DNA of 64,000 bases from Whalleya microplaca (taxonomy: Eukaryota > Ascomycota > Sordariomycetes > Xylariales > Xylariaceae): assembly GCA_022497155.1 (NCBI GenBank), contig MU385711.1:992001-1056000 (forward strand). The letters run 5' to 3'. The notes under the pieces are model-generated. The model saw nothing but the letters and a program-made list of their open reading frames with translations. It made no database searches and was not told the origin of the DNA. The position numbers and the translations under genes were made by a program. This document shows positions 22,335-33,791 of the stretch, in pieces; within the stretch, counting starts at the first letter, position 1, and every line of letters begins with the position of its first letter.

Positions 22335-22624
22335 AGTATAGGTAATTTCATGGCACCGCCCCTTTTCCCCTCATGGAACTAGCTTAGCTGCATCTTTTAG
22401 TAACTTTAGTTGCTATAACCCCACAAACCCCATAGTCGGTAGCGGCGGGACGTGGGGAAATGGAGCATATGGACCCTGCGCGTCGAGATGACCTAGGAAG
22501 TTCTGTATCACTTTGATATTTGGCCATACCGCCCGACCTTTCGCTTCTCCAAGTTGTTAACATCAGAATCCCACATTTGGCAAAGAAGTAATAAAGAGTT
22601 TCCTCCTCAGGGCCGAATGCGACA

Positions 22625-25349
22625 ATGCGGCGTCAGAACCACTCTTGCGACCAATGTAGAAAGGCTAAGAGGGCCTGTGATGCACCCCTATTAACGAGTG
22701 CTCGCCGTACCTCCACACAAACTCAATATTCCTTGCGAGGCTCTAGCGATAATCCCTCGCTACATAGCGAGAGTATAGGTCAGTCACTCTTCCCAGGGGA
22801 TCATGTCATGGTCAGAGCCTTAGAGTGACCGAATGGCGGACTGACTGCGTCAAGGCCACGAAGAGAGGTTTAGGCCATGCTCATATTGCCTAAAGACTAA
22901 GAAACATTGCACACGCTACTGGGCCCGGTCGCAGCTCCGTGCTGGCGGCTACAACTCCCACGCTCGAGTGGATGCCCAGTCAGGCAAACATCATCGAATG
23001 GGACAAAGGGCAATGTCTCGGTCAGACGCTGCCAGCTTTCATGCGGCAGGGCTATTTGATTTCACGCAACCACCATCACAATACCAGGACCTGTTCGACT
23101 GGGATTCAATAGCCCCTAGTCTTCCGGTTATCTCATCGCAGCGGGGCGGTTCACAAGCTTCCTTGCCAGTGACCGTGAAGATATCTGACAGCGCTTCCTC
23201 ACAAGCTGGGCTCCCAGATCTTCTCGATGATTCTTATGGTGATTCTGAAAATTCATCTAGGGGCCCTGATAGTATATTCAGTACATTGACGGATAATGAC
23301 CTGCAGACGAATGGTCCCGAACAGCCAGACTGTGCTATCCCTGCTTTCTTCCAAGAGCATCCAGACCCTGGAGGCTACGTTGGCTCTTCCCATCATGCAC
23401 AGGGCGTGATTGATGAGACCTCTCAGAATTCAGAGAGCCTTGATCCCACGGTCAACTGGTTACAGCACTCTTACAATCCGCTCTCACCTGCTTCGGCCGA
23501 ACACAATATGGTATTCAGGACCGATAACAGCTTCATATCGCACAACCTATTGCGTGTATACCATGACGTCTTTGAGCATAGCTTGTCCTGTTGGGTCTCG
23601 GAAGTGTCATGCCCTTATAAGATGCCTGTCCGCAGCAGAACTAGTTCGCCTAGGACAGCTCTCTGTTCCCAGTCCGTCAATCAGATAGACGGGAGTAGAT
23701 TGGTTCAGGAAGAGTGGGGGGCAGTTTGGTCCAATAGAATCTACTCTCGTGTCATCAGGCTCGACCGTGTAGCCCAGTCAAGAAATATTATTCGACTTAC
23801 TCGTACAGAAGACCAAGCCGCCATCAAGACACTTCACCTAGCTATTATGGCCTTCTCCTCTCAATGGGCCCACCAGAGCCGTCGTGAACGGGAAAAGTAT
23901 CCTTCAACCTCAGATTCGGAGAGCCAGGACTTCGACTCTTCTGATGACTTGGCCGAAGAGTTTGACCGTCTCATTCAGCGTTCGTTGTGGGAGCAAGCTC
24001 GAAAAGCACTTGACGATTGCGCAGAGGTGGAATGCTATCGTGTGGTATGTGCTGAATTGATCTTTGGTCTGACACAAAAACCGTGGGAAAGGAACGAGCC
24101 CGTTCTAGGAATAGACAGCAGCGCTCCTATGCGTTGTGAACGTGGGTTGCGTGGTATGAACACTTCATTGATGGCTCAAGTTCAGAGCATTATATCTAAG
24201 GATGGCCCACCCATATTCTTAGAGAGGGCGGCTCGGAGAGTCCACGCCTTGAAATTCCGGTTCTATGCTGTTGACGCTGGCTTGATCAAAGCAAACAAAG
24301 ATCACGGTGGCCCATACGAGCTAGACCTTACAACTATCATCAGTGCCAAGGACAGAGAAACTGCAGGCTTCGTTACTTGGCTTGCGGCGATGTTCGACAC
24401 TGTCTCAGCATCACTTCACCAACGACCGGTAGTTGTTACCGACGAAGACTGTCAACATGATTTGGCGGACGAGGATTCTCTAGCCGAACCCGAATACGGC
24501 GAGAATAGTAACACCCTAGGCGCGCGGCGATGGTCGATAAATCATTTCATCCAAGACAATGTCAATGGACCAGAGCAGCCGATACGTTGGCCTTGTTCCT
24601 ATGACGCTGCTGCGAGGGCAGTCACTAGGTCAGGGCCAGTCAAGATTTTACTTTACCGGCATGTCTCATACCTGCAGGATGCGATCAGAAGGAGGCAACG
24701 TGGCGACCCAATCGAACACATCATCCAAAATGCCATTCGAGTCTACTACTATTGGAACGTGACATATGGGGTATTTTTCAGGGATTTAATCGATAATTAC
24801 GACACTGTTCCCCCGCGGATCCGGAGCTGGTTCTTCTGTATCCATGCACATTGGCATCTGGCTGCGTTAACACTTGCCGACCTCATCGAGTTTGTCGATG
24901 ACAATGAGTTGGGGTATCATCAGGCAAAACAAGAACGTCTTAGCTCTACTATCGTAGAGACTATCCGAAGATCAAGTGCCGGGGAGCTCTCCGACCTTGC
25001 GAGGATCACAACACCACCTGATTGCGCGGAAGGGATAAACTCGTCCTCACCGCAGCTACCAGATTTCCATTCCGCTGTCAACCAAGGCGCTATCTTGACA
25101 GAGCCTTGGACGATGATCCTCATCAGAGCATTCAGTAAAGCTTTTATCTGGCATCTCAGCGAAGCGGAGCTGTGGCAACGTAATAGAGATTGCCTAGGCC
25201 ATGGACGCCATAATTGTCAAGGGAGTCTCACCCAATGTGTAGATTGTGTGAGGGCTCTTTGGTATTTGGGCAAGAAATCGGACATGGCGCGGAATGTTGC
25301 GGTGGCTCTTTCAAAAGCGCTGGCAGTTTTAAAGGCACAGCATACTTGA
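22625..25349 (+). CDS. Zn2Cys6 transcription factor with AlcR-like DNA-binding start
   Basis: Exon 1 starts at ATG 22625 and begins RRQNHSCDQCRKAKRACDAP with Cys8, Cys11 and Cys18. This closely resembles the start of AlcR, the ethanol-regulon activator of Aspergillus nidulans (from memory). The second half, CSYCLKTKKHC then TRYWARSQ, lies in another frame after an intron, and the frame then runs open to 25349. Best acceptor: AG at 22853-22854, after a CTGAC branch site. Donor choices: 22779 (GTCAGT; 882 aa, 41-residue gap between the third and fourth Cys) or 22707 (GTACCT; 858 aa, 17-residue gap, close to AlcR's unusual 16). The rest is a long alpha-helical middle region typical of fungal activators, with charged, disordered N-terminal stretches. 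Nuclear. It likely regulates the neighbouring enzymes and perhaps itself. Confidence 0.8.
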
Positions 25350-28300
25350 GTTGTCATGATTTTACAATCTAGTTATACTATAGCCCGATATATTTAGCTA
25401 ATTATAGTGTAAAAGCCTACGAGTTTGTGATAGCACTTATAAGGGATGTCGCTACTGAGTAATAATTTGTGATTACAGCAAAATAATAGGTAAGATGAGG
25501 AGCAAATTTTGTCAAATAGCCATTCACCAACGCTGCTACCCTCCCACAGACGCACAGAATATCGGCCAAAACTTATAGTGAGGCTAGCAAATTGCTGTCA
25601 TACACAATCCTAGCAATATTTAATGAACCGATTGATTTACTTAGAAAATATTAGACGAGCGGCCTCATCAGTCATAGAAAAAGGCTAAGGATACAAAACT
25701 GTAGAATTGGGCTCAATTATACGAAATATGTCCGACTCTTGTGACTTAACCCTTAGTGTAGCTAGAACATTTGTTATTTCCCGGAGTAACTCTTCTATGC
25801 AACTTTATTGGCTTTAGGGCTCTATGAACTTTACCCCTACCGTGGCAGGTTTTTCTTCTTCTTTTGCTTCCCTAATTTTACGGGAGAACGAAATTTGTCA
25901 CTTTTTAGCCTTGCTGAGATTCTTTTCACTTCGCAATCTAGCGAATTTTATGTCGTTGCTGTACTCATTTAACTTGGGTTAAGAGCCACTTGAGGACATA
26001 TACACTACTTGCTTTAGGTAGAAATTCCGCTTCTTTTTAAATAAATAGTTCCTACCTCTACCCTGGTTTAGAGCTTGGCTCATGTGGATGTTTAAGCCAT
26101 GCATAAATAGCTTGTAATTGATGATGATGGAATGGTTTATGTCCGAATGGACGTAAAGTATTATCTACCTGTCTACTTGTCAAGTCTACAAAGGAACGAT
26201 GGTCTCTTTACGAGCCGGCGCGCAACTATGGCGCATAGGACCACTGGCGTACCGGGACAGAGCCGGTGTTTTGCGTGATATAAGGAAACTAGCTTGTACT
26301 TGAATGTGTATGTTGGGATAATAAGCTAGGTTCTAAAGGATACAAGTTCATATCTAATAAGTCCATTTTTTAAATAGTTGAGTTTGCTTGAGAGTTGTTG
26401 AAGTCGTTCTCTATATAATCCAAAGCCCCCTATAAGCATGATGTTGTGGATATATCAGGCGTTATTGCTGCGTATTAATAACGATGTCGTTTCCTGCGAC
26501 ACGTGAGTATTAGGTACGTTATGGAAAAAAGACAAACTAAAATGATCACAAGATTAGAAACGATTTAAAGAATGGCGATTGGTCTACTCTTTGATTAGCA
26601 TGTTTATCTCTAGATAGCTTAGTAACTGGTAATATTTTAATTCATTGAGGCAGGCAAAAAGTTAAGTAGGCATTCATGAGTCTGGTGCGTAAGTAGGTAT
26701 AATTGTTGTCATGCTTAGTAATAAAGATAGGGAAGAGATATGTGTGATCGCATTTACTGACTTAGTCGTATATAAGTAGGAGTCAACTCGAACATCGTCT
26801 TCTTATATGGTGTGAATGTGAATGAGGTCAAGAGCAGCTGATGCCGCCGTCGAACAGCTGAGAAGAGGTGCTCGTCGGTGAATATTCGGTAAAGATCACC
26901 CTCTTCGACTTCTTACCTACCTTAGCTAGCACACAGCATTAGACTGCATCTGCTGAACTAACATGAAACGCCGCCAAGATTCGGACGAACCTCTAGGAAT
27001 CTGAATTGACAACTGATTACTCTATATGCATGCCGCTACGGATTGTGCATCTCATGAACGCGAATAAGAAGATGGCACATATCTCACACTCGCCAACTCC
27101 TTCTGCGGCGTAGATGCATGGTAAGCGCACCCGTCTTGATACGTAGTCAATTCAATTGAGCACTACCTACTAGAATACACACGAGATGGCCGTACATGTA
27201 AATATTTGATGGTGAGAACGTTCGATAATTATTGTGCAGACAGACACTTCAGACGAAACCTCCGTGGTCCACCCCCATGAAGCCCCGCAGTTCTAGGGGG
27301 AGATGAAGGGATTGGCCACCCAGTCTCCTCCTGTTTTCCGATCTCACAAGACAGGGCTCACCATGCGACAACCGCAGTGAACCGTTGGACAGTAATGGTT
27401 CAGACATTTGCAGTGTGTTCCGAGAGTCATCACCTATTAGTACTTCCGACTGAAACCATCGCATTCCCGACTCTCCCACATAAGCACGAGGAACTCAAGC
27501 AATTCTGTATTAGGCTACCAGGTTGTAATGTAATAGGGTCCGGGGGTAGATCAGGTCATAGATCTGGAAATCTAACTAGTAAGGGTTTGGGGTAGCCTGG
27601 TACCCTTTTCAATAGGTACCGTTCTCGACCTTCTCCTTGATGCATGAATGATCTCCCACTTCATCAACAGGCTTGTCGTCCGATGTCCCTGTGCGCGGAC
27701 CGCCCCTTCGTATAACAAAACTCCGTAGCGGGTTGGCATAGTGTCCGAATGTGAATTAATAAAGCTGGGTGGATTTTACTAGGAAACGGATTTGCATCGA
27801 AATAGTTCTTAAGAAGTACATTCGCCCGACATTAGAGATACGCGTGAGTCAAGGCTCTGAAGGTAAGTCAAAAGCAACGTGCTAATCGGACTACTTCGGG
27901 AAAGTGACTTGGCGCTGCAAGCTGCAGTTTGTTATAGTATTTGTGTTTCCCGGATGCAACGGTGGCGATCGTCAACTACGGGTACCCGTGCGCATCTTTG
28001 GCATCCGATTCTTCTTTTGGTCTTCTAGTGAATCCTTCGAAGCCTACAGATTCCGTACGCAATAGAAGATTGATACTAGAATGAATTGCATATTCGCGAC
28101 CGCAATCAGGAGTATCTAGTAAAGTACTTGCATACGATAGCTAGGTTCTACATACACACCAGCAGGGTTGTGTTCGTCTGATCGTGTACGAGGACACGAA
28201 GAGCTCTCTGCTGTAATAAAGCATTGGATTCATTCAAAAAGGTTTAATGCACAGCCCAATTCAGCTACAACTACTAAAATCCCTATGCTTTGATTGGCCC

Positions 28301-28679
28301 CAGTGGAATAAATTTAGGGATGCCACGCTAACCCTAGCCAACATTGATGCACACTAGACAAGGCCTATCCTGGGAGCGACTCATCCCACCCTTTCATGCT
28401 GATATACATACGCAGTATGTAGTATGGACAGGGTCACAGCGGCCATGGAAGAAGGGAGGGGTATGGTTGGGCTGTGTCAGGTCTGCCTGCCATACAAGAG
28501 CGATGAGAGATCCTGCGCAGTTCGATCCATTCTTCCGTCAGCTATGATGGTCCCGTCCCTCGTCGTTCACTGCCTCCGTTTTCTTCCTCCGCTTCGGTCC
28601 TAGACGTGTTCGTCTCGAGCCAGCGTGAACACCAGTGATCTCCTCCACGGCATGGAAATCGTAATACCAGCTAGGGATC
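25350..28679. other. 3.3-kb gene desert with a decayed coding fragment
   Basis: AT-rich, with stops in all frames over most of its length. It holds a 49-codon minus-strand coding-like relic at 26061-26207 and a Lys/Glu-rich minus-strand fragment near 25830-25950. The last few hundred bases are probably the promoter of the DUF6536 gene. It may be an old mobile element or gene altered by mutation. Confidence 0.5.
26061..26207 (-). pseudogene. decayed coding fragment of unknown family
   Basis: A 49-codon stop-free minus-strand stretch reads RDHRSFVDL, then RQVDNTLRPFGHKPFHHHQL, then AIYAWLKHPHEP. Its composition is protein-like (aromatics, His, helix pattern) and unlike the AT-rich noise around it. 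Stops flank it, and further fragments continue in other frames, as in a degenerated gene or transposon. I do not recognise the family. Confidence 0.3.
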
Positions 28680-31164
28680 ATGGACAGTCGGCACTCCGAT
28701 ACACGTACGACGAGAATGGGGTCGTCAGGAGGGTCGAGCCTGTGGAAAGGGTGGAAAGGTAGTCTACGACGTGATCATATCGCCCTTGAAGATCTAACGC
28801 CCGGCAGAGCGGACGAGGGCCAACAGCATAGCTCATCAAGATCGCCCCCGTCGAGGGGCACAAGACATTCGTTTGCGTGGCCCTTTCATGGTCGTAATAC
28901 ATCGGAAGTTCCTTCGACTACGCGATCGAGTCGGTTTACGTTTCGCCCGGTCACTTGGCAGCATCAAACATTTTTTCGCCCTCATGACGATACGGCGAGC
29001 ATTGCTGGGAGTATAGTTCCCGATTATGTTGTCAATTTTCTAAGAGGAGAAACGCCAGAAACTCTGGCAAGGAAGAAGGAGCAAAGAAAATGGGGCGAGC
29101 GAGATGTCGTGATAACACCACGTCGGGACACCTTTACGTCGCACCTCGTCCAGTTTGGCAACCTTTTCTCCTCCAGCTCAAACCTCGATCTCAATGGGAA
29201 TAGTAATGGAACTCAACAGAGCGGCCTGCGAAGGCACTTTACTGGATGGCGAGGTGGTGTCGTGTTTAACACACTTCTAGCATTCGTAATCTTAGTTGTT
29301 GGTATCATTTGTCTGATACTGGCCATCGCCGAAACCAAACTGCTTTCCGGGCAATCCGCCCTTTATTCAGGCGATTGCGCTATAGCCAAAAACATCAACA
29401 TGGGACTTCACGTCGTAATCAACGTTTTCGCCGTCATTCTTCTTGCCTCAGCAAACTATGTCTTCCAGGTCCTATCAAGCCCGACTAGGCGAGAACTAAC
29501 TCAGGCGCATGCGAACAAACGGTGGCTCGACATTGGCATACCGTCATTGCGCAACTTTGCGCATATATCGGGATTCAGAACGACTATCTCAGCCATCGTC
29601 TTGCTTACCGCAGTTGCGACGCAAGTAATGTGAGTTTGGTCACTCTTAAATCAAGGCTGATGACTTAACTAATAATCCGAACAGATATAATTCAGTAATC
29701 TTTACAACGCAAAACGCATTAAACTACGATACTTTATTCGTAACACAGTCATTTATAGATCACGCTCCTTTTAGTAACGACACTAATGTCAACGACGGTG
29801 GCCTCTCAAGGCCCGATATCCTCACACTCCAGGACGCCGCTAGCCAAGACGAGTTAATGAACATGACCGTGGAAGCCTGCCTGGACGAATTTGGTGGCGC
29901 CTTTGAAACCAACTTTGATGCCGTCCTACTTGTAACCGATTCGACTTCGATCGATTCTTCTTTAATCCAGACCAGCAAGCCGGGAACTCCATTATCCACC
30001 TCCCAAGCCTCGACCGGCAACAGTGCCTTGACGGCCCCCGATGGCTCGCTTGCGCAATACTGTCTCGCACGCCTCGGCGCACCGCAATCCTGCAGTGTCA
30101 ACCTCAGCGGTTCTGTGCTAGGCATCGTGATGCTGCTTAACCTCGCCACTGTCATCGGTTCGGCCGTTATCCTGACGAGAGCATCTTTCGATCCGCTGGC
30201 TACGCTTGGCGATTCGGTTCGCTCCTTTCTCCGAAGCCCGGATCCCACAACCATGGGTGCTTGCCTCTTGACCAAGAACGACGTTCAGCATGGACATTGG
30301 GACTCCGGTGAAGCGAAACATTTCGCCCCGATCAACCATTTCTGGTTCCAGACGCCGTCACTCCTCCGTTGGGCACTAACGACCTTTGCCTGGGTAGCGA
30401 TCGTTGCTCCAGCCGCCTATGGTCTGGCCATCTTAATCCTCAGAAATCCAAATGATATGTTTACATCCTTCGGTGCTGCCGCGCCGTATACGACATTCTT
30501 CCTGCCGACTTCAACTGAATCGGTACAGATGGCTCTCCTCGCCGCAACGCCGCAACTCCTCCTCGCTATCCTCTACCTCGTTGCGAACTCGCACTTAACG
30601 ACCTACTTCCTCTCCCACGAGTTCTCCCTTTTCGCGCTTGGCCCCAGGGCCCTCCGCGTCTCCTCCAATCCCGCTGGCTACCAAACGACAAGCCTCTACC
30701 TCACGCTCCCGCGCCCCGTCTCCTGGATCCTCCTCGCCACCTTCGCAGCCATGGGCTTCGTCCTCAGCCAAGCCGTTTTCCCCACCGTGCTGGCCCTCTC
30801 TTCGCCCACCTCGCCGTCCGCACGACGCACCGCCATCTCCTTCAGCACGCAAGCGCTACTAGCGCTCTTGGCCCTCCTCACGATCCTTGCCCTGGTGATC
30901 CTGGGCCTCGGCCTCAGGCGCACGACCCCGGCTGCCCAGACTAACGGGGAGGCTAGGGGGAACCCCCTCGCGCTGCGTGGTGGCTCCTGCAGCGCCGTTA
31001 TCAGCGCAAAGTGCCACCTCGCTGCCGCTCATGGTGAGGGCGACTTGTGGTTGCGCCCCCTGGCCTGGGGCGTCGTCGAGGAGGGCTCGGAGGCGCAGGC
31101 CGGACGGTGCGCGTTCTCAGGAAATGCGGTTGGTTGTATTGATGTGTCACGGGGTTATGCCTGA
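28680..31164 (+). CDS. DUF6536 multipass membrane protein, two exons
   Basis: Exon 1 28680-29629, intron 29630-29684 (55 bp, GTGAGT donor, CTTAACTAAT branch region, ACAG acceptor), exon 2 29685-31164; 809 aa. A disordered Ser/Arg-rich N-terminus (about 180 aa) precedes the DUF6536 signature: GWRGGVVFN followed by a long hydrophobic helix, a GDC, an N-x-x-x-H-V-V-I-N-V helix, ANYVFQVLSSPTRREL, WLDIGIPS and RNFAH. About six further hydrophobic helices follow (around LGIVMLLNLATVIG, ALTTFAWVAIVAPAAYG, LLAILYLVANS, WILLATFAAMGFVL and LLALLALLTILALVI). Function of this fungal family is unknown; plasma or internal membrane is expected. It is upstream of a convergent transcription factor gene. Confidence 0.85.
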
Positions 31165-31594
31165 GAGAAATTGAGGTGTGCTGTTTTGCTCTATGCGTGA
31201 CAGCTTTCGCGCGGTAGTTTGGAAAGGGGGAATTACGTGGTTTTGTTGGATTCGGTTAGGGGTCGAAGGGTAGAAGCGCACAACACTTTGTCGGCTGGTC
31301 TATACCGACCGGAACGACATCTGACTAATGTGCTTGGTTCCATATTGGGGTTTCGGATTGGATTGTTTTGGTTTGCTATAACAGAGGGCTGGTCATTATA
31401 CCCCATCGCATCGCGGCACGATATATATCATTTGTTTGGTCTTGGTCTAATTCGGGTTCTGGAGTATGGATTAAAAAGGAAATCATTATAGGACATTCCC
31501 TCTAACGGAATATTACTCGCTTGCTCTCTCAGCAGCCTTGCTCTCTCGTGTGATTTCAGTACGGGTTATCGAATTCTCAATTTATCAATATCAT
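31165..31594. other. convergent 3' spacer
   Basis: 430 bp between two convergent genes. Nothing beyond probable 3' UTRs is seen. Confidence 0.6.
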
Positions 31595-32912
31595 TTATGA
31601 TGACATTCGATTCACTAATATTAGCTCGAAGTATTCGGCACCCCTGAATTCACTTGACAGCATACTCAGGGGCCATACCAACACATAGTTCCACTCCGGC
31701 CTCAGGTGCTTCACAGCTGCATCCGCGGCTCTATTGGCCCAGCCGTCCATGTACCAGCGCTTTGGGCTACGACACATGATAGCACACCAATACACGAATA
31801 TCACAAGCGCCACTGGGTGCCTCCGTGAAAGCGCCGAGAGGTATTGTTCCGAAACCGCAGCCGGCCAGTGGATGAAATGGCGCCAGTTTTCCGGATGGCC
31901 GTCGACGTCGATCACCCATTCTTTCAGCGCCGCGGTTGAGTGTAGACAAGCATATCGTGTCTCGTCTGTAGTACCCCCGGGGTAATCGAGCGATTCGAGG
32001 CTGCACACGGCGTTCCACGTGGCCGCATCCAAATGCGCGTTGCGCTGGCTCAGGTAGGGCCCGGTGAAGCGCATCAGGGGACTCGAATGTATAAACGGAC
32101 CTAGCTGTTTGGATACACTGAATGAACTACGGAGAACTTGGAGCATTTCGAGGTACTCATTCGCGCCGTCCGAGGTCTTCAACGCGGTGGCGAATTGGAA
32201 GATGATGACCCCGACCCCGAACATCAGGGTCGCGATCCAGTTTGCTTCGTTCACCTCGGCTTGTGAGTTCCGGAACAGCACCGAGGCCGCGATGTGATGT
32301 TCGTATGCGGTGGCGTATAGGAACGGATGAGGCGGCCTCAGGCTCCATTCGTGCAGCGCGCAAAGCGCGATGATGGTCTGGTGTACATATTGGAAGGCGT
32401 TCGCCTGGTAGTCGAACTCTTGAGCAAAGTTACTTTTCTCGCGGTCTGATAGCCATGCTAGGATGAATGTCTTCTCCGTGACCCAGTTTATTGATCTTGA
32501 GATTGGTTCAGTGATTGCCTGCTGCGCCCCAGATAGACTTGCTTCATCCCGAAGAACTCGTGAATCCAGATCAGAGTTGGCATATCCTAACGACAACCCG
32601 TCCAAGGGAACATTGCCGAATCCAGAAAGCTTAGTATGAGTGTACATATGTGTGTTTGTTAACCTGGTGACATTCAACTCTTGAATCTTCTGCTGTTCAT
32701 AAGAGCAATGCTCATTCCGCCTGTGACAGTTAGCGCAAATAGGTGGCTGCAGATTGCACTAGATATATTGTCAGCATCTAAATGACCTCAAAGCTTTCGT
32801 GTCAAGATCTTACTCTAACGCGCCTCCTTCGACATGGCATACAACTGTTTCGAGATTTCTTATGAGACTGGCGGGAGCCGCTTCGGCGCTCCCTGTCTTG
32901 AGTCGCGGCCAT
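31595..32912 (-). CDS. Zn2Cys6 transcription factor, two exons
   Basis: Exon 1 32814-32912 (33 codons), intron 32759-32813 (55 bp, donor GTAAGA, acceptor CTAG, phase 0), exon 2 31595-32758; 420 aa. The intron falls directly before the third zinc cysteine. Splicing restores a textbook cluster, C24-x2-C27-x6-C34-x6-C41-x2-C44-x6-C51 (CMPCRRRRVR joined to CNLQPPICANCHRRNEHC). A basic leader (RERRSGSRQSHKKSR) may be a nuclear signal. The remainder is the helical fungal regulatory region, similar in size and style to Upc2-like and other short Zn2Cys6 regulators with an FQY-x-x-Q-x-x-x-AL-type segment. Target genes are unknown. Convergent with the DUF6536 gene. Confidence 0.85.
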
Positions 32913-33791
32913 GAAGAGTGAGAACCAAAGTGACTTAGTTGAAAAGTCCTTAGTCAGACATATTTATCTATAGTAATTCTGAAAGATTTAGATAGGGAGA
33001 ACCACTCAAACTCGATGTGATCTTTCGGATAACCTCCAGACCGTCGGGATCATTCAAGCTGAATGCCGACAAGATTCGGGGCCGGAGAAATTAGGTACTT
33101 GCACCACTACGACCTAATGCGGACGAAATCCCTCTTGCAATGGCACTGCCACGATGAAGCATTGCATCTATGTATCCCAAAAGCTGTTGATGCTGAAAGA
33201 GAGACATCACCACAGAGCTTCGCCTTTGGCAATATCGAATCTGGCTTTCTTTGGTTGCATCATCATATGCAACGTCAGATTTGCCTTGCGGTCCTGCTGA
33301 CGATCTAGTCCTGTTATAGGCTTAGTGTACGAGCTTCCTTGTAGGACACCGAAATACTCCACCATACCAGGCATGCCTGGCAGGCCTGGATCGTGGCTGA
33401 GATACAGCGAACATGTTGTGGACATTATTGATATGAACACATGTTCAACGGTATTGGGGGTTACGGCGTACGTATAGACATGCTCTGAAAGTATATGCCA
33501 AAGTGATAATTATCCACCACCGATTTATCTAAACTTGATGTGGCCATGGTACCAAGGTCCTCATGAGCCTTGTGCTCACGTCTCCTTTCTACTTTTCTGG
33601 TCTAGTGTACGAGGACATGAGATTTACTCATTATCTCATGCCATCTTCCCATGTCTTCTCTACGAGCAATTGCCACTCACATTTCCGCTGAAGCCTATTG
33701 TGTATATAATGTGTTGCGAACAGCCATATCTTGAACACAGTATCCGTCTTCAACATACAGTCTCCATGTTCTCTGTATCGATCGTATAAAG
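32913..33791. other. divergent spacer, no gene recognised
   Basis: About 880 bp between the minus-strand transcription factor and the amidohydrolase pseudogene. Open frames at 33063-33308 and 33535-33789 show no family resemblance. It probably holds both promoters. Confidence 0.5.

Larger units (their letters stand above)
20617..22624. other. 2-kb AT-rich spacer with repeats, upstream of the AlcR-like gene
   Basis: No protein gene seen. It contains two copies of a roughly 30-bp hairpin element (20654 and 21409), two identical 75-bp direct repeats (22034-22108 and 22260-22334) and a tRNA-like sequence between them. An AGCGG half-site at 22441-22445 lies 180 bp before the transcription-factor ATG. 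Confidence 0.6.

Noticed and set aside
16148..25349. Classical secondary-metabolite cluster (PKS/NRPS/terpene)
   Set aside because: No backbone synthase, P450 or transporter is present; only the small three-gene unit can be supported.
30595..30923. Minus-strand Gly/Glu- and Arg-rich frames
   Set aside because: Antisense of the GC-rich 3' part of the DUF6536 gene.
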